A DNA stretch of 47,636 nucleotides from JAQXGO01 sp045592445. Lineage in GTDB: Bacteria > Bacillota > Clostridia > UMGS1883 > UMGS1540. Location of the stretch: contig JAZNUV010000034.1 in assembly GCA_045592445.1 (NCBI GenBank), positions 1-47,636 on the forward strand, read 5' to 3'. The position numbers and the translations under genes were made by a program. Shown here piece by piece: positions 1 to 7,213 of this stretch; position 1 is the stretch's first letter, and each line of letters starts with the position of its first letter. The notes under the pieces are model-generated. The model worked only from the letters and a program-made list of their open reading frames with translations, did not search any database and was not told the origin of the DNA.

Positions 1-324
1 GGCATGCCCCACAGCGGCAATGGATGCAAAGTTTCTTATAAACGCGGCAATGATTGTAATAATGAAAAGAGAAGGGAGTACCACGGCACAGGTTGCAACG
101 ATACCGCCGAAGGCGCCCCGCCGTTTATATCCGATAAAGGTTGCGGTATTCACGGCAATCACACCGGGTGTGCATTGTGCAATGGCGTAGCAGTCCAAAA
201 TCTCATCCGACGTACACCAACCGCGGCGGTCAATCACCTCACGTTCAATCACAGGCAGCATGGCGTAGCCGCCGCCGAAGGTGAAAAGACCGATTTTGAA
301 AAAAGAAACAAATAAATCCCACAT
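1..324 (-). CDS. Chromate transporter family protein, N-terminal part
   Basis: This gene runs off the left edge, so only its first 108 codons are present. The reading frame is open from the ATG at 324 to base 1, with an AAGGAG ribosome site just upstream. The product begins with a membrane segment followed by FTFGGGYAMLP, the signature of the CHR (chromate ion transporter) family, and later CTPGVIAVNTATFIGY. In this family the short proteins of about 180-190 residues usually act as pairs of half-transporters for chromate or another oxyanion; a second half may lie beyond the edge. It directly follows an amidohydrolase remnant and ppx on the same strand. Substrate is not determinable from sequence. 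Confidence 0.85.
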   Translation of the reverse strand, partial: MWDLFVSFFKIGLFTFGGGYAMLPVIEREVIDRRGWCTSDEILDCYAIAQCTPGVIAVNTATFIGYKRRGAFGGIVATCAVVLPSLFIITIIAAFIRNFASIAAVGHA

Positions 325-326
325 AT

Positions 327-491
327 CTACTCCTTTATGCCCAAAAACCGATGGGCGTTTTTCCCCTCGGCGTAGGCGTAAATGCCGTCCGCCATGGGCA
401 CCTCATAATACACGCCTAAATTCCGAACGGCTTTGTGCGCAATCACATCAGGAAATACATGCACATGCATGTCAAAGATTTCGTACTGCAA
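327..491 (-). pseudogene. Amidohydrolase remnant with internal deletion
   Basis: A 54-codon frame opens at a TTG (491-489) behind an AGAAGGATT ribosome site and ends three bases before the chromate transporter start. Its first half, FDMHVHVFPDVIAHKAV then NLGVYYEVPMADG, looks like the N-terminus of a TIM-barrel amidohydrolase (amidohydrolase-2 type) with the first metal HxH motif. Its last dozen residues, GKNAHRFLGIKE, look like the C-terminal end of the same family, where the last helix usually reads xNAxRLLGI. The roughly 200 residues between, with the remaining metal ligands, are missing, so the product cannot be an active hydrolase. I infer an in-frame internal deletion; a functional micropeptide is less likely. 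Confidence 0.6.
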
Positions 492-516
492 ATAGAATCC
501 TTCTTTCAATCGTATA

Positions 517-1359
517 CTAGGCTTTCGCCGATAATTCCGCCAAAATACCTTCTCTGACGCCGCTTTCCACCGCTTCGATTTGCATAACACCCGTATAGGA
601 GAGAAGCACTTCGAGCGTTAAAAGTGCGGGCACTATGGTTTGCGCCCTGTTGCCGACTTCGGTTTTCAAACTTTCATAGGAAACGTTTCGGATAGCGGCA
701 TGAATTTCATCCTTTGTAATACGGCCGCCCTTGCCGAAAAGTTTTACAATCGCACGAATACTGCCGCCTGTAAGATAGAGCGTTTCGTAACCTGCGTTTA
801 AAAAGGCAGAATTCGTTTTAAGCTGTGCGAGCACGTGTGCTTTTATGGCAACACTTTCCGAAGGGGAAGGTATGTCGCCTTCAGAAAACGCGCATCGAAG
901 GCGCATGCTGCCGAGCGGAAGAGAACAATAGGAACCGAGACCACGCTCGCTGAAGGTATAAAGCTGCATGCTGCCGCCACCCAAATCACCGCCGATGCCT
1001 TCTTTTACAGACTTTGCGCGCATAAGCCCGAGATAATCATACCGTGCCTCCTCTTCGGCGGACAAAAGCCGCACAAAAACGCCCGTTTTTTCACGGATTT
1101 CGTTTATGATTGCCGTGCTGTTTTGAAGGCCGCGCAAAGAGGCAGTGGCAAAGGCAATATGCATTTCTGCCGATGTATAGTGCGGTGAAAGGGTTGAAAA
1201 TGCCTGTAAAATAGCAGAGACACCCTTTTGCGAAAGCTTGTCGTTTTCAATATATTGTACCACACCCGCGAAAACGCTTGTATTCAAAACGGGCGCGCCG
1301 TTTTCATAGAGGACGGTGCGGATGGTATTGGAACCGAGGTCAGTAATTGCAAGACGCAT
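517..1359 (-). CDS. Exopolyphosphatase, Ppx/GppA family
   Basis: The 280-residue product has the ASKHA-fold phosphatase signatures of the Ppx/GppA family: an N-terminal DLGSNTIRTVLYE phosphate loop and, near residue 120-130, GGDLGGGSMQLYTF. Members hydrolyse polyphosphate or the pentaphosphate alarmone pppGpp. At 280 residues it consists only of the two actin-like subdomains and lacks the C-terminal HD-like domain of long enterobacterial Ppx, which is common in Firmicutes. The ATG is preceded by AAAGGAGAG. It is the first gene of a leftward operon with the amidohydrolase remnant and chromate transporter. Polyphosphatase versus pppGpp activity cannot be decided here. Confidence 0.88.
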   Translation of the reverse strand: MRLAITDLGSNTIRTVLYENGAPVLNTSVFAGVVQYIENDKLSQKGVSAILQAFSTLSPHYTSAEMHIAFATASLRGLQNSTAIINEIREKTGVFVRLLSAEEEARYDYLGLMRAKSVKEGIGGDLGGGSMQLYTFSERGLGSYCSLPLGSMRLRCAFSEGDIPSPSESVAIKAHVLAQLKTNSAFLNAGYETLYLTGGSIRAIVKLFGKGGRITKDEIHAAIRNVSYESLKTEVGNRAQTIVPALLTLEVLLSYTGVMQIEAVESGVREGILAELSAKA

Positions 1360-1389
1360 AAGGCTCTCCTTTGGCTTTATTTTCTATTT

Positions 1390-1419
1390 AGTATAACATA
1401 GGTAAGGGCAGAAAGTCAA
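1390..1419 (-). promoter_or_regulatory. Promoter of ppx operon
   Basis: On the minus strand TTGACT (1419-1414) and TATACT (1395-1390) are separated by 18 bases, about 30 bases upstream of the ppx start codon. This is a good sigma-A match. Confidence 0.7.
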
Positions 1420-1431
1420 TAAAATACGTGG

Positions 1432-1460
1432 TTGTATTTCGGGAAAAACTGTGATATAAT
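1432..1460 (+). promoter_or_regulatory. Promoter reading into small-ORF island
   Basis: TTGTAT (1432-1437), a 17-base spacer and TATAAT (1455-1460) form a sigma-A type promoter divergent from the ppx promoter. The -10 abuts a hairpin (arms TGAATTCAA and TTGAATTCA, 1460-1482), so the transcript would begin inside the repeat that precedes the two small ORFs. Confidence 0.6.
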
Positions 1461-1550
1461 GAATTCAATAAAGTTGAATTCATTAACTAAGTTTGTCCTG
1501 ACGGGCAAGTGAAGTTACCTGAAGGTAGTGAAGTTTCCTTCGTAAATGAC
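1460..1550. repeat. Micro-hairpin repeat, copy 1
   Basis: A leading 9-bp hairpin (1460-1482) is followed by a core starting AACTAAGTTTG (1485-1495) and then a run of very short hairpins: GTCC/GGGC around 1495-1505, ACC/GGT around 1516-1525 and others, separated by AGTGAAGTT spacers. The core matches the second copy at 2178 nearly base for base in its first 26 positions and lies in the same orientation. The right end is not clear; no matching terminal repeat was seen before the ORF at 1601. Confidence 0.6.
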
Positions 1551-1600
1551 TGATTACAAGATTGAATACAGCAAAAGAAAAGCGAGGAAGGTGTAATTAA

Positions 1601-1786
1601 GTGAAAAAAACAATACGGGAGATATTGTATGGCGATACAATATATGATGAGATGGAACGAATTATGATCAAGGATATTGAATTGTATTTCGGGAGAGATG
1701 CTACGATTCGAGAAAAAAATATGCAGAAGCGAGCAATAAAATTCAAAGAATCCAAGATTCATATGAAGATACAATACCTCAAATGA
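1601..1786 (+). CDS. Small protein of unknown function
   Basis: A 61-codon frame starts at GTG (1601) behind an AGGAAGG site. The product is charged, rich in Ile, Lys and Glu, with no membrane segment or recognisable domain. It overlaps the next ORF by four bases (ATGA at 1783-1786), which suggests translational coupling. Base composition is clearly more AT-rich than the flanking chromosomal genes. It lies between two copies of the same intergenic repeat, so it may be recently acquired cargo. It could instead be a fragment of a longer gene. Confidence 0.4.
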   Translation: MKKTIREILYGDTIYDEMERIMIKDIELYFGRDATIREKNMQKRAIKFKESKIHMKIQYLK

Positions 1787-2061
1787 CGACTGAAGAACGT
1801 ATGCGGATAATAAATGAAGAGAATTTAAACGATTATGTGGGAATAGGAATTGATACGTATGAAGATTTAGGAGAATATTCCGTATTGCTTAATAAGGTTG
1901 AAGAGTATTATACACTTATAATATTTGGCGAAAGATGTAGTAAATCTCATCGGGTTTTTCCGACTATGGAAGAAGCAAACTATGAACTAATAAAATATGC
2001 AAGAGAGATAAAGAATGATTTTAAAAAGTATGGATACAGACCGCATTGCAAGACAAAATAA
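1783..2061 (+). CDS. Small acidic protein, possibly immunity-like
   Basis: This 92-residue product starts at an ATG that overlaps the stop of the previous ORF. It has an acidic N-terminus, a central hydrophobic strand-rich stretch (YSVLLNKVEEYYTLIIFGE) and a C-terminal helix with basic residues, giving an alpha/beta small single-domain look. The size, strand content and accessory setting resemble small immunity proteins, but that is only an impression and I did not recognise a named family. It is AT-rich like its partner and is followed by a hairpin at 2091-2125. Confidence 0.5.
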   Translation: MTTEERMRIINEENLNDYVGIGIDTYEDLGEYSVLLNKVEEYYTLIIFGERCSKSHRVFPTMEEANYELIKYAREIKNDFKKYGYRPHCKTK

Positions 2062-2090
2062 AAAAATATTGAATATCTATAAAGATAGAT

Positions 2091-2125
2091 GTTAGCTGTT
2101 GGAATTTTGTTGTCCAATAGCTAAC
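2091..2125 (+). terminator. Hairpin after the small-ORF pair
   Basis: GTTAGCT plus TTGGA pair with TCCAA plus AGCTAAC across a short loop, with one bulged base on each side. No strong U-tract follows, so termination is possible but not certain. Confidence 0.45.
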
Positions 2126-2156
2126 TGTCATCTAAATCGTTCACTGATTCTATAAT

Positions 2157-2359
2157 GATTTCATCAAAGATGAAATCAACTAAGTTTGCCCTTGCGGGCA
2201 AGTGAATTTATCTTGCGATAGTGAAGGTTACTCCGTAAGTGAAGTTTCGCCTGATGGCGAAGTGGCAAACCAAACTTCACTTTGAACGAGTGTTTAAAAC
2301 TTCACAAAATGAAGGCATCTAAATCTATTCAGCTAAATTCGTAGGATGTTGATTTCATC
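2157..2359. repeat. Micro-hairpin repeat, copy 2, with terminal inverted repeats
   Basis: The element opens with a hairpin GATTTCATC-aaa-GATGAAATC (2157-2177). GATGAAATCAAC (2169-2180) recurs inverted at 2348-2359, giving 12-bp perfect terminal inverted repeats about 190 bp apart. Inside are consecutive mini-hairpins (TGCCC/GGGCA, ATC/GAT, TTAC/GTAA, TTCGCC/GGCGAA) separated by AGTGAA-type spacers. No protein is encoded. The form is that of a small non-autonomous element. This repeat fills most of the 380-bp gap between the small ORFs and the CDF gene. Confidence 0.6.
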
Positions 2360-2441
2360 AATAAATACAGTTAAAGAGAAAAAACAGTAGACATTTGATT
2401 TATACTTTAATAAGCTACATAAAAAAGGAGTTTGAACGCAG

Positions 2442-3557
2442 ATGGAAAAAAACAATCGGGAATGTGCCTTAAGTCGTGGTGCGTGGACGGGAATCAGTAT
2501 AAATTTTCTGTTATTCATTATAAAATTTATTGTCGGCACGCTGTCGGGCAGCGTATCGGTTATGGCGGATTCATTCAATAATTTATCGGACGCAGGCTCC
2601 TCCGTTGTCAATTTAGTAGGCATTTTTTTGGCGGGGAAGCCGTCGGATGAAGAGCATCCCTTTGGACACGGACGGATGGAATATATTTCGGGGCTGATTG
2701 TAGCCATGCTGATTTTGCTGCTCGGGGCAGAACTTCTGCGCGGTGCAGCTGAAAAAATCATACATCCTTCGGCAGTTTCCTTCAACATGATAACGCTTCT
2801 TTTATTATGCCTGACCATCCCTGTAAAACTTGCGCTTGCCGTTTACCATACGCGGCTTGGCAAAAACACGGGTGCGCCTGCGATGGCAGCGGCAGGGCGG
2901 GACAGTTTAAATGACGTTTTGGTAACGGCGGCAACCATACTGTCCGCCATACTCGCAAAGGCGGGGATTTGGGCAGATGGATACATCGGGCTCGGTGTGT
3001 CGGCGTTTGTTATTTATTCCGGCATCGGTATTTTAAAGGATACCCTGGGCCCGCTTTTGGGGCAGGCTCCGCCGAAAATGCTTTCGGAGCGGATTGAACA
3101 AATGATTCTCGAATGTGATGAGATTGAGGGTACGCACGATTTAATCATCCATAATTACGGCCCTGAAAAGTACATTGCATCTATTCATGCAGAGGTACGT
3201 GCGGATAGTGATATTTTAAAAATCCACGATGTCATAGATTTAGCAGAACGGCGCATTTTTGATACGCTTGGTGTTTTACTTTCCATTCATCTTGACCCGA
3301 TTGATACGGACGATGTGCTGACAAACACCCTGAAGGAAAAGGTTATAGACATTATCGGAACCATAGATGCAAGGCTTTCTATTCACGATTTTCGCATTGT
3401 AAGCGGCGACACACATACGAACCTTATTTTCGATTTGGTTGTGCCGAAAAAGTTTCAGATGCGCGATGCGGAACTGAAGGCAGAGGTTGATAAGCGGCTG
3501 CATGCTTTAAATCCCTCTTATTTTACCGTGATTATCTTTGACCGCAGTTATGTTTAA
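2442..3557 (+). CDS. Cation diffusion facilitator (CDF) metal exporter
   Basis: The 371-residue protein has the CDF architecture: about six membrane helices (residues 15-205) and a cytoplasmic C-terminal ferredoxin-like domain (from about 210), followed by an extra C-terminal extension of about 80 residues. The metal site in TM2 reads N46-x3-D50 and in TM5 D154-x3-D158. In the CDF family a DxxxD in TM5 goes with manganese (or iron) transport, while zinc exporters carry HxxxD, so I infer Mn2+ efflux. HPFGHGRMEY after TM2 is a family signature. AAAAAAGGAG lies upstream of the ATG. It is a single gene ended by a strong terminator. Confidence 0.92.
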   Translation: MEKNNRECALSRGAWTGISINFLLFIIKFIVGTLSGSVSVMADSFNNLSDAGSSVVNLVGIFLAGKPSDEEHPFGHGRMEYISGLIVAMLILLLGAELLRGAAEKIIHPSAVSFNMITLLLLCLTIPVKLALAVYHTRLGKNTGAPAMAAAGRDSLNDVLVTAATILSAILAKAGIWADGYIGLGVSAFVIYSGIGILKDTLGPLLGQAPPKMLSERIEQMILECDEIEGTHDLIIHNYGPEKYIASIHAEVRADSDILKIHDVIDLAERRIFDTLGVLLSIHLDPIDTDDVLTNTLKEKVIDIIGTIDARLSIHDFRIVSGDTHTNLIFDLVVPKKFQMRDAELKAEVDKRLHALNPSYFTVIIFDRSYV

Positions 3558-3570
3558 TTTCAGGGCATAT

Positions 3571-3606
3571 AAAACGCGCCGCTTATTTTGAGCGGCGCGT
3601 GTTTTA
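3571..3606. terminator. Bidirectional terminator between CDF and GT2 genes
   Basis: Perfect 10-bp arms ACGCGCCGCT (3574-3583) and AGCGGCGCGT (3591-3600) are flanked by A-rich sequence on the left and TTTTAATTT on the right, so the hairpin can end both convergent transcripts. Confidence 0.88.
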
Positions 3607-3608
3607 AT

Positions 3609-4877
3609 TTAGCGAACTTCGTCAAGCGTTTTTACATCCGTATGTACAACGGGTTTCCATACCACCTTTTTAAAGAGGGCGACAACGGAAATGGGTACAT
3701 AGGTAAAGAGGAAAAACGGAAATAAAAGTGTGTACCATATTTTTTTGGCAGGTGCACATTTTATTTTTTTCCATTCGGAAATCAACGTTAGCGTACCCAT
3801 GAAAAAGAATACGCCGTAGAAGCTGCCGATTGCGCCGAGCATTGCCGTGCCCGAAGCGTAGAGAAGTCCGTTGTCGTGCAAAATGGAAGCAATGGTAAAG
3901 ACAACAAGATTGATAATCAGTGTCAGCACGGTGACAAGATAGGCGGGCGCTACTGTCATAAACATATCAAAGCTTGACATACGCTTGTTCTTGCCTGCAA
4001 AAATATTGCACCAAAGTTTGATGCCGTAGTTTGAAATAACCTGATAGAAACCTTTCGCCCATCTGAGACGTTGTACCCACGATTGACGCATGCTGGTGGG
4101 CTGCTCGTCATATAAAATAGCACCGTCGCAGTAGCCGACTTTCTCACCATGAATAACACTGTCAATCGTAAATTCAATATCCTCCGTCAGAAGATGATGC
4201 TTCCAGCCGTTATTCTTTTCAATAATATCATGGTGCACCAAAAAGCCTGTACCCGAGATGGCGCAAGACGCGCCGAGCCGCATACGCGGGTTATTGAGAA
4301 AACGTGCCTCACGCATAAACCAAAGGCCATAGCCTGCAGAAATCCAGTTGGCGGCGTAGTTTTTGGAATTGCGGTAGCTTGTCAGAATGCGGTGACCGCG
4401 GTCGAACATCTTATTCATTTCCGCCATAAAGTTTTCATCCAAAAGATTGTCAGCATCTAAAACACAAAAGCCTTCATAATTATCGAACTTATTTTCTTCC
4501 ATGAGCTTTTTAAAGAGAAAGTCAAGTGCCCAACCTTTGCCGATGGCGGACGTGTCCTGCCGTTCATACGCAAAAGCACCGTGGGCGCGTGCAATTTCTG
4601 CAGTATTGTCCGTACAGTTATCGGCAATCACAAAAACATCCAGAGCATCCTGCGGGTAGTTTTGGTTGTTAATACTCTCTAAAAGCGCACCAATAACAGC
4701 AGATTCGTTTCGCGCGGCAATAATAATGCCGAATTTATGGAAGGATTTCGCGGGTATGTCTTGATCCGTCGGCTTTCGGTATATAAGACCGATAAAGGCA
4801 TAAACAAACTGATATGCATACATCAGCGTAAAGACAATAAAAATGCAAAAATTAAAAGTATCAATAAAAGGTCGCAT
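3609..4877 (-). CDS. Membrane-bound family 2 glycosyltransferase
   Basis: The 422-residue product has one N-terminal membrane segment (about residues 8-33), a cytosolic GT-A domain and three C-terminal membrane segments. The processive GT2 signatures are complete: IAARNES (53-59), the DAD metal triplet (141-143), the TED catalytic motif (231-233) and QRLRW (269-273). These are the hallmarks of BcsA/hyaluronan-synthase-like enzymes that polymerise and extrude a polysaccharide from a UDP-sugar. I place the start at ATG 4877, behind GGAG; an upstream in-frame ATG at 4940 would sit over the -10 region. It is transcribed alone. The sugar is not predictable. Confidence 0.88.
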   Translation of the reverse strand: MRPFIDTFNFCIFIVFTLMYAYQFVYAFIGLIYRKPTDQDIPAKSFHKFGIIIAARNESAVIGALLESINNQNYPQDALDVFVIADNCTDNTAEIARAHGAFAYERQDTSAIGKGWALDFLFKKLMEENKFDNYEGFCVLDADNLLDENFMAEMNKMFDRGHRILTSYRNSKNYAANWISAGYGLWFMREARFLNNPRMRLGASCAISGTGFLVHHDIIEKNNGWKHHLLTEDIEFTIDSVIHGEKVGYCDGAILYDEQPTSMRQSWVQRLRWAKGFYQVISNYGIKLWCNIFAGKNKRMSSFDMFMTVAPAYLVTVLTLIINLVVFTIASILHDNGLLYASGTAMLGAIGSFYGVFFFMGTLTLISEWKKIKCAPAKKIWYTLLFPFFLFTYVPISVVALFKKVVWKPVVHTDVKTLDEVR

Positions 4878-4940
4878 AATCCGCTCCGTTTCCGTAGGCG
4901 TACCTACTTTATAAGGTTTTTGTCCGCATAAGACAAACAA

Positions 4941-4969
4941 AGTCTATCACAAAAGCCCAAAGATGTCAA
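4941..4969 (-). promoter_or_regulatory. Promoter of the GT2 gene
   Basis: On the minus strand TTGACA (4969-4964), a 17-base spacer and TAGACT (4946-4941) precede the gene by about 60 bases. The placement supports the downstream start codon at 4877. Confidence 0.72.
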
Positions 4970-4974
4970 GCTTT

Positions 4975-5322
4975 TTAGTCCAGCACAATCAGTGCCATGA
5001 AGGAAAGCGGCACATCGCCGTCATTCTTAAGCCCGTGCCCGTGTCCGCTTGGCGTAAAGGTAACGTCTCCTGCACGGACGGAATACGAGGTGCCGTCATC
5101 ATTATATGTGCCGGTGCCGGATAAAATGTAATAACTTTCACTTTCGCCGCTATGTGTATGGTAGCCGATCTCACCACCTGCCGCAAGCTGCATATGTGCG
5201 TAGGTACGCACTTTTTGCGGCTTTTGGGGTTCACAGAAAAGACTGTCTACATCCAGTTCTCCGCTGCCGCCGACGGGGTTTGTTCTGATTTCGTGTGTTC
5301 TTTCTTCTTTTTTCGTAAGCAT
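4975..5322 (-). CDS. Cupin-domain protein
   Basis: A 115-residue single-domain cupin. The first cupin motif is seen as GYHTHSGESESYYILSG and the second as DVTFTPSGHGHGLKN, which together provide the His/Glu ligands for a divalent metal. Proteins of this shape range from sugar isomerases to metal-binding regulators, and no specific activity can be named. The ATG at 5322 follows AAAGGAT and lies one base beyond the stop of the YmdB gene, so it is the third gene of the PHP-YmdB-cupin operon. A longer in-frame start at 5358 would overlap the upstream gene and is less likely. Confidence 0.8.
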   Translation of the reverse strand: MLTKKEERTHEIRTNPVGGSGELDVDSLFCEPQKPQKVRTYAHMQLAAGGEIGYHTHSGESESYYILSGTGTYNDDGTSYSVRAGDVTFTPSGHGHGLKNDGDVPLSFMALIVLD

Positions 5323-5323
5323 T

Positions 5324-6106
5324 TTAAAAATCCTTTCCGCTACTTGCAATTTTCTCAAATGAGATAGCCCGTCCGTTTTTGTCTGTTTCCAAAAATACGG
5401 CGTTTATGCTCCTCGGGCCCTCCGTTGCCGCTTCATAGGGGCGGCGGACAGAGGAAATAAAGCGCGATGTTGCCATTGAGATTTCAGCACCTAAGACGGA
5501 GTGCGCCGCGCCACACATGCCGACATCCGTAATATACGCCGTACCACCGCTTAAGATGGCGTCATCCGCCGTCTGCACATGTGTGTGCGTGCCGAAAACG
5601 CCGCTTACTCTGCCGTCGGCATAATAGCCGAGCGCTTTTTTCTCGCTTGTCGCTTCGGCATGAAAATCCACAATAATATGCGGGGTATCAATTTTTTTGA
5701 GGGCGTTGTCTAAAGCAAAAAAAGGGTTTTCACAAGGCAAATCCATATAAAGCCTGCCGATCAGGTTTAAAACCGCAAGCCGTTCACCTTTTGCCGTTTC
5801 CACCGTCAAAAAGCCTTTGCCGGGGTCGGCTGCAGGGAGATTAAAAGGCCGCAAAATGGGCATTTCATCAAAAAGCGATATAATCTTATTCTTTGAAAAG
5901 ACGTGATTCCCTGTTGTGAAAACGTCAATGCCCGCGTATAGAAGTGTTTCGGCACTATCGCGGGAAAGACCGAAGCCGCCCGAGGCATTTTCAGCATTTG
6001 CAACGAGAATATCGGGCGTAAAGTGACGGCGCAGTGCGCCGATTTGTGCCAAAACGGCTTCCCGCCCCATACGACCGACAATATCACCGAAAAATAAAAT
6101 TTTCAT
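5324..6106 (-). CDS. ymdB: YmdB-family metallophosphoesterase
   Basis: The 260-residue length and motifs match the TIGR00282/YmdB family of calcineurin-like phosphoesterases: FFGDIVGRMGR at the N-terminus, GNHVFSKN, VDFHAEATSEK and GTHTHVQTAD near residue 180. These supply the di-metal site. Bacillus YmdB is a 2',3'-cyclic-nucleotide phosphodiesterase affecting biofilm and motility choices, and it is often encoded near rny, which is not seen here. It lies nine bases downstream of the PHP gene and abuts the cupin gene, an unusual neighbourhood for this family. Confidence 0.9.
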   Translation of the reverse strand: MKILFFGDIVGRMGREAVLAQIGALRRHFTPDILVANAENASGGFGLSRDSAETLLYAGIDVFTTGNHVFSKNKIISLFDEMPILRPFNLPAADPGKGFLTVETAKGERLAVLNLIGRLYMDLPCENPFFALDNALKKIDTPHIIVDFHAEATSEKKALGYYADGRVSGVFGTHTHVQTADDAILSGGTAYITDVGMCGAAHSVLGAEISMATSRFISSVRRPYEAATEGPRSINAVFLETDKNGRAISFEKIASSGKDF

Positions 6107-6115
6107 GCTGTTCTC

Positions 6116-6952
6116 CTAACGGCGCAGTGCCTTCATATTCTCCAATACACTGTACGGGATTTCTAAATTACCGAGCCCCTTGCCAATCGAGATGTGCGGT
6201 TTCATCGCGGCATGAAAGTCCGTACCGCCCGAGATGGCTAAATCCAAAGAGGCGGCAAGTGATTGATATTCTGCCTGCATTTCGGGTGTGTATTCCGTGT
6301 AGTAGCCCTCGACGCCGTCAAGCCCCGCGTCCTTCAAATCTGAAACAAATTTGTATAGCTCATCTCCTGAAAGGCGCGTTAAATGAAGATGCGCCAAAAA
6401 CGCAAGACCGCCTGCACTTTTAATCAGTTCAACGGCGTCACGCGGGGTTAAAAGCTGCAACGTGGAATACCCCGGCTTCCCATTGGCAAGATATAAATCA
6501 AAGGCTTCCTTTACAGAGCCGACGTAGCCTTTTTCTACCATGGCACGGGCAAAATGCGCGCGCCCGATAAGACCGCAAGGCGCAAGACGAGCCGCATCCT
6601 CTACCGTAACGTCAAACCCGATTTTCTGCAGGTTCTCTGCTGTTTCCAGATTCCGCTGTTCACGCACACGGCGGATTTCCTCTAATTTTTTTAAGAAATG
6701 CGGATTTTCTAAATCCACAAAATAGCCGAGAACGTGCGTTTCTGTCTTAAATTTTGCAGAAAGCTCAATCCCCGGGATTACTTCAATTCCCAATTCCTTA
6801 CCGCGCGCCATGGCTTCTTCCACGCCGTCAATTACGTCATGGTCGGTAAGACTCATGGCGGCAAGTGAGGCGGCATGGGCGGTTTCTACAACCTCCGAAG
6901 GCGTCATGGCGCCGTCTGATTTTATGGAATGTGTGTGTAAGTCAATAAGCAT
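6116..6952 (-). CDS. PHP-domain phosphoesterase (RNase AM / YciV type)
   Basis: The 278-residue product begins DLHTHSIKSDG and contains LTDHDVIDG, PGIELSAK, FLAHLHLTR and GGTDFHA, the ordered metal-binding motifs of the PHP superfamily. The single-domain form at this length corresponds to the YciV/TrpH group; characterised members act on 3',5'-nucleotide bisphosphates or as 5'-3' exoribonucleases. It is the first gene of the operon with ymdB and the cupin. Two successive phosphoesterases suggest a nucleotide- or RNA-turnover role, which is inference. Confidence 0.88.
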   Translation of the reverse strand: MLIDLHTHSIKSDGAMTPSEVVETAHAASLAAMSLTDHDVIDGVEEAMARGKELGIEVIPGIELSAKFKTETHVLGYFVDLENPHFLKKLEEIRRVREQRNLETAENLQKIGFDVTVEDAARLAPCGLIGRAHFARAMVEKGYVGSVKEAFDLYLANGKPGYSTLQLLTPRDAVELIKSAGGLAFLAHLHLTRLSGDELYKFVSDLKDAGLDGVEGYYTEYTPEMQAEYQSLAASLDLAISGGTDFHAAMKPHISIGKGLGNLEIPYSVLENMKALRR

Positions 6953-6980
6953 CTTATAATCACTCCGCGTTTTTTATTTT

Positions 6981-7009
6981 ATTATACCGCGCCGATATGG
7001 AAAATGCAA
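6981..7009 (-). promoter_or_regulatory. Promoter of PHP-ymdB-cupin operon
   Basis: TTGCAT (7009-7004), 17 bases and TATAAT (6986-6981) on the minus strand, about 30 bases upstream of the PHP start. It sits immediately after the large palindrome at 7020-7065. Confidence 0.75.
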
Positions 7010-7018
7010 GTAAATTAT

Positions 7019-7208
7019 AAAAACGGGGTTGTTTAAAAACTGAAGTTTTTAAACAACCCCGTTTTGGGGGATGAAATAAAAATGTTGTAGAACGGGCAAA
7101 CTGAGCCACGGCAAGGCGTTGAGCCTTGCCGTGGGAACCCGAAGGCGTACACGGGTACGCCGAGAGGCGAAGGTTGTGCGGTCTACGCATTTTTAAACAT
7201 CCCCGTCT
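7019..7208. repeat. Structured 190-bp repeat, MITE-like
   Basis: A 46-bp perfect palindrome (arms 7020-7041 and 7044-7065, two-base centre) lies at one end. At the other end (7187-7206) is a diverged inverted copy of ACGGGGTTGTTTAAAAA. Between them are a 12-bp hairpin (CCACGGCAAGGC / GCCTTGCCGTGG, 7106-7134) and a 7-bp hairpin (GGCGTAC / GTACGCC, 7144-7161). No ORF is evident; the 76-codon minus-strand frame here looks spurious. The palindrome with its following T-run would also terminate leftward transcription from the acyl-CoA synthetase gene. Mobile element versus structured RNA or compound terminator is open. Confidence 0.6.
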
Positions 7209-7213
7209 TTTGA

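Noticed and set aside
4..315. A 103-codon plus-strand frame at the left edge
   Set aside because: The minus strand encodes an unmistakable chromate transporter N-terminus here.
1487..1774. A 95-codon minus-strand frame in the small-ORF island
   Set aside because: It overlaps the repeat and the plus-strand ORF, which has a ribosome site and promoter.
7019..7213. A protein-coding gene in the structured repeat (76 codons, minus strand)
   Set aside because: The frame is Arg/Ser/Pro-rich, passes through hairpins and has no ribosome site.
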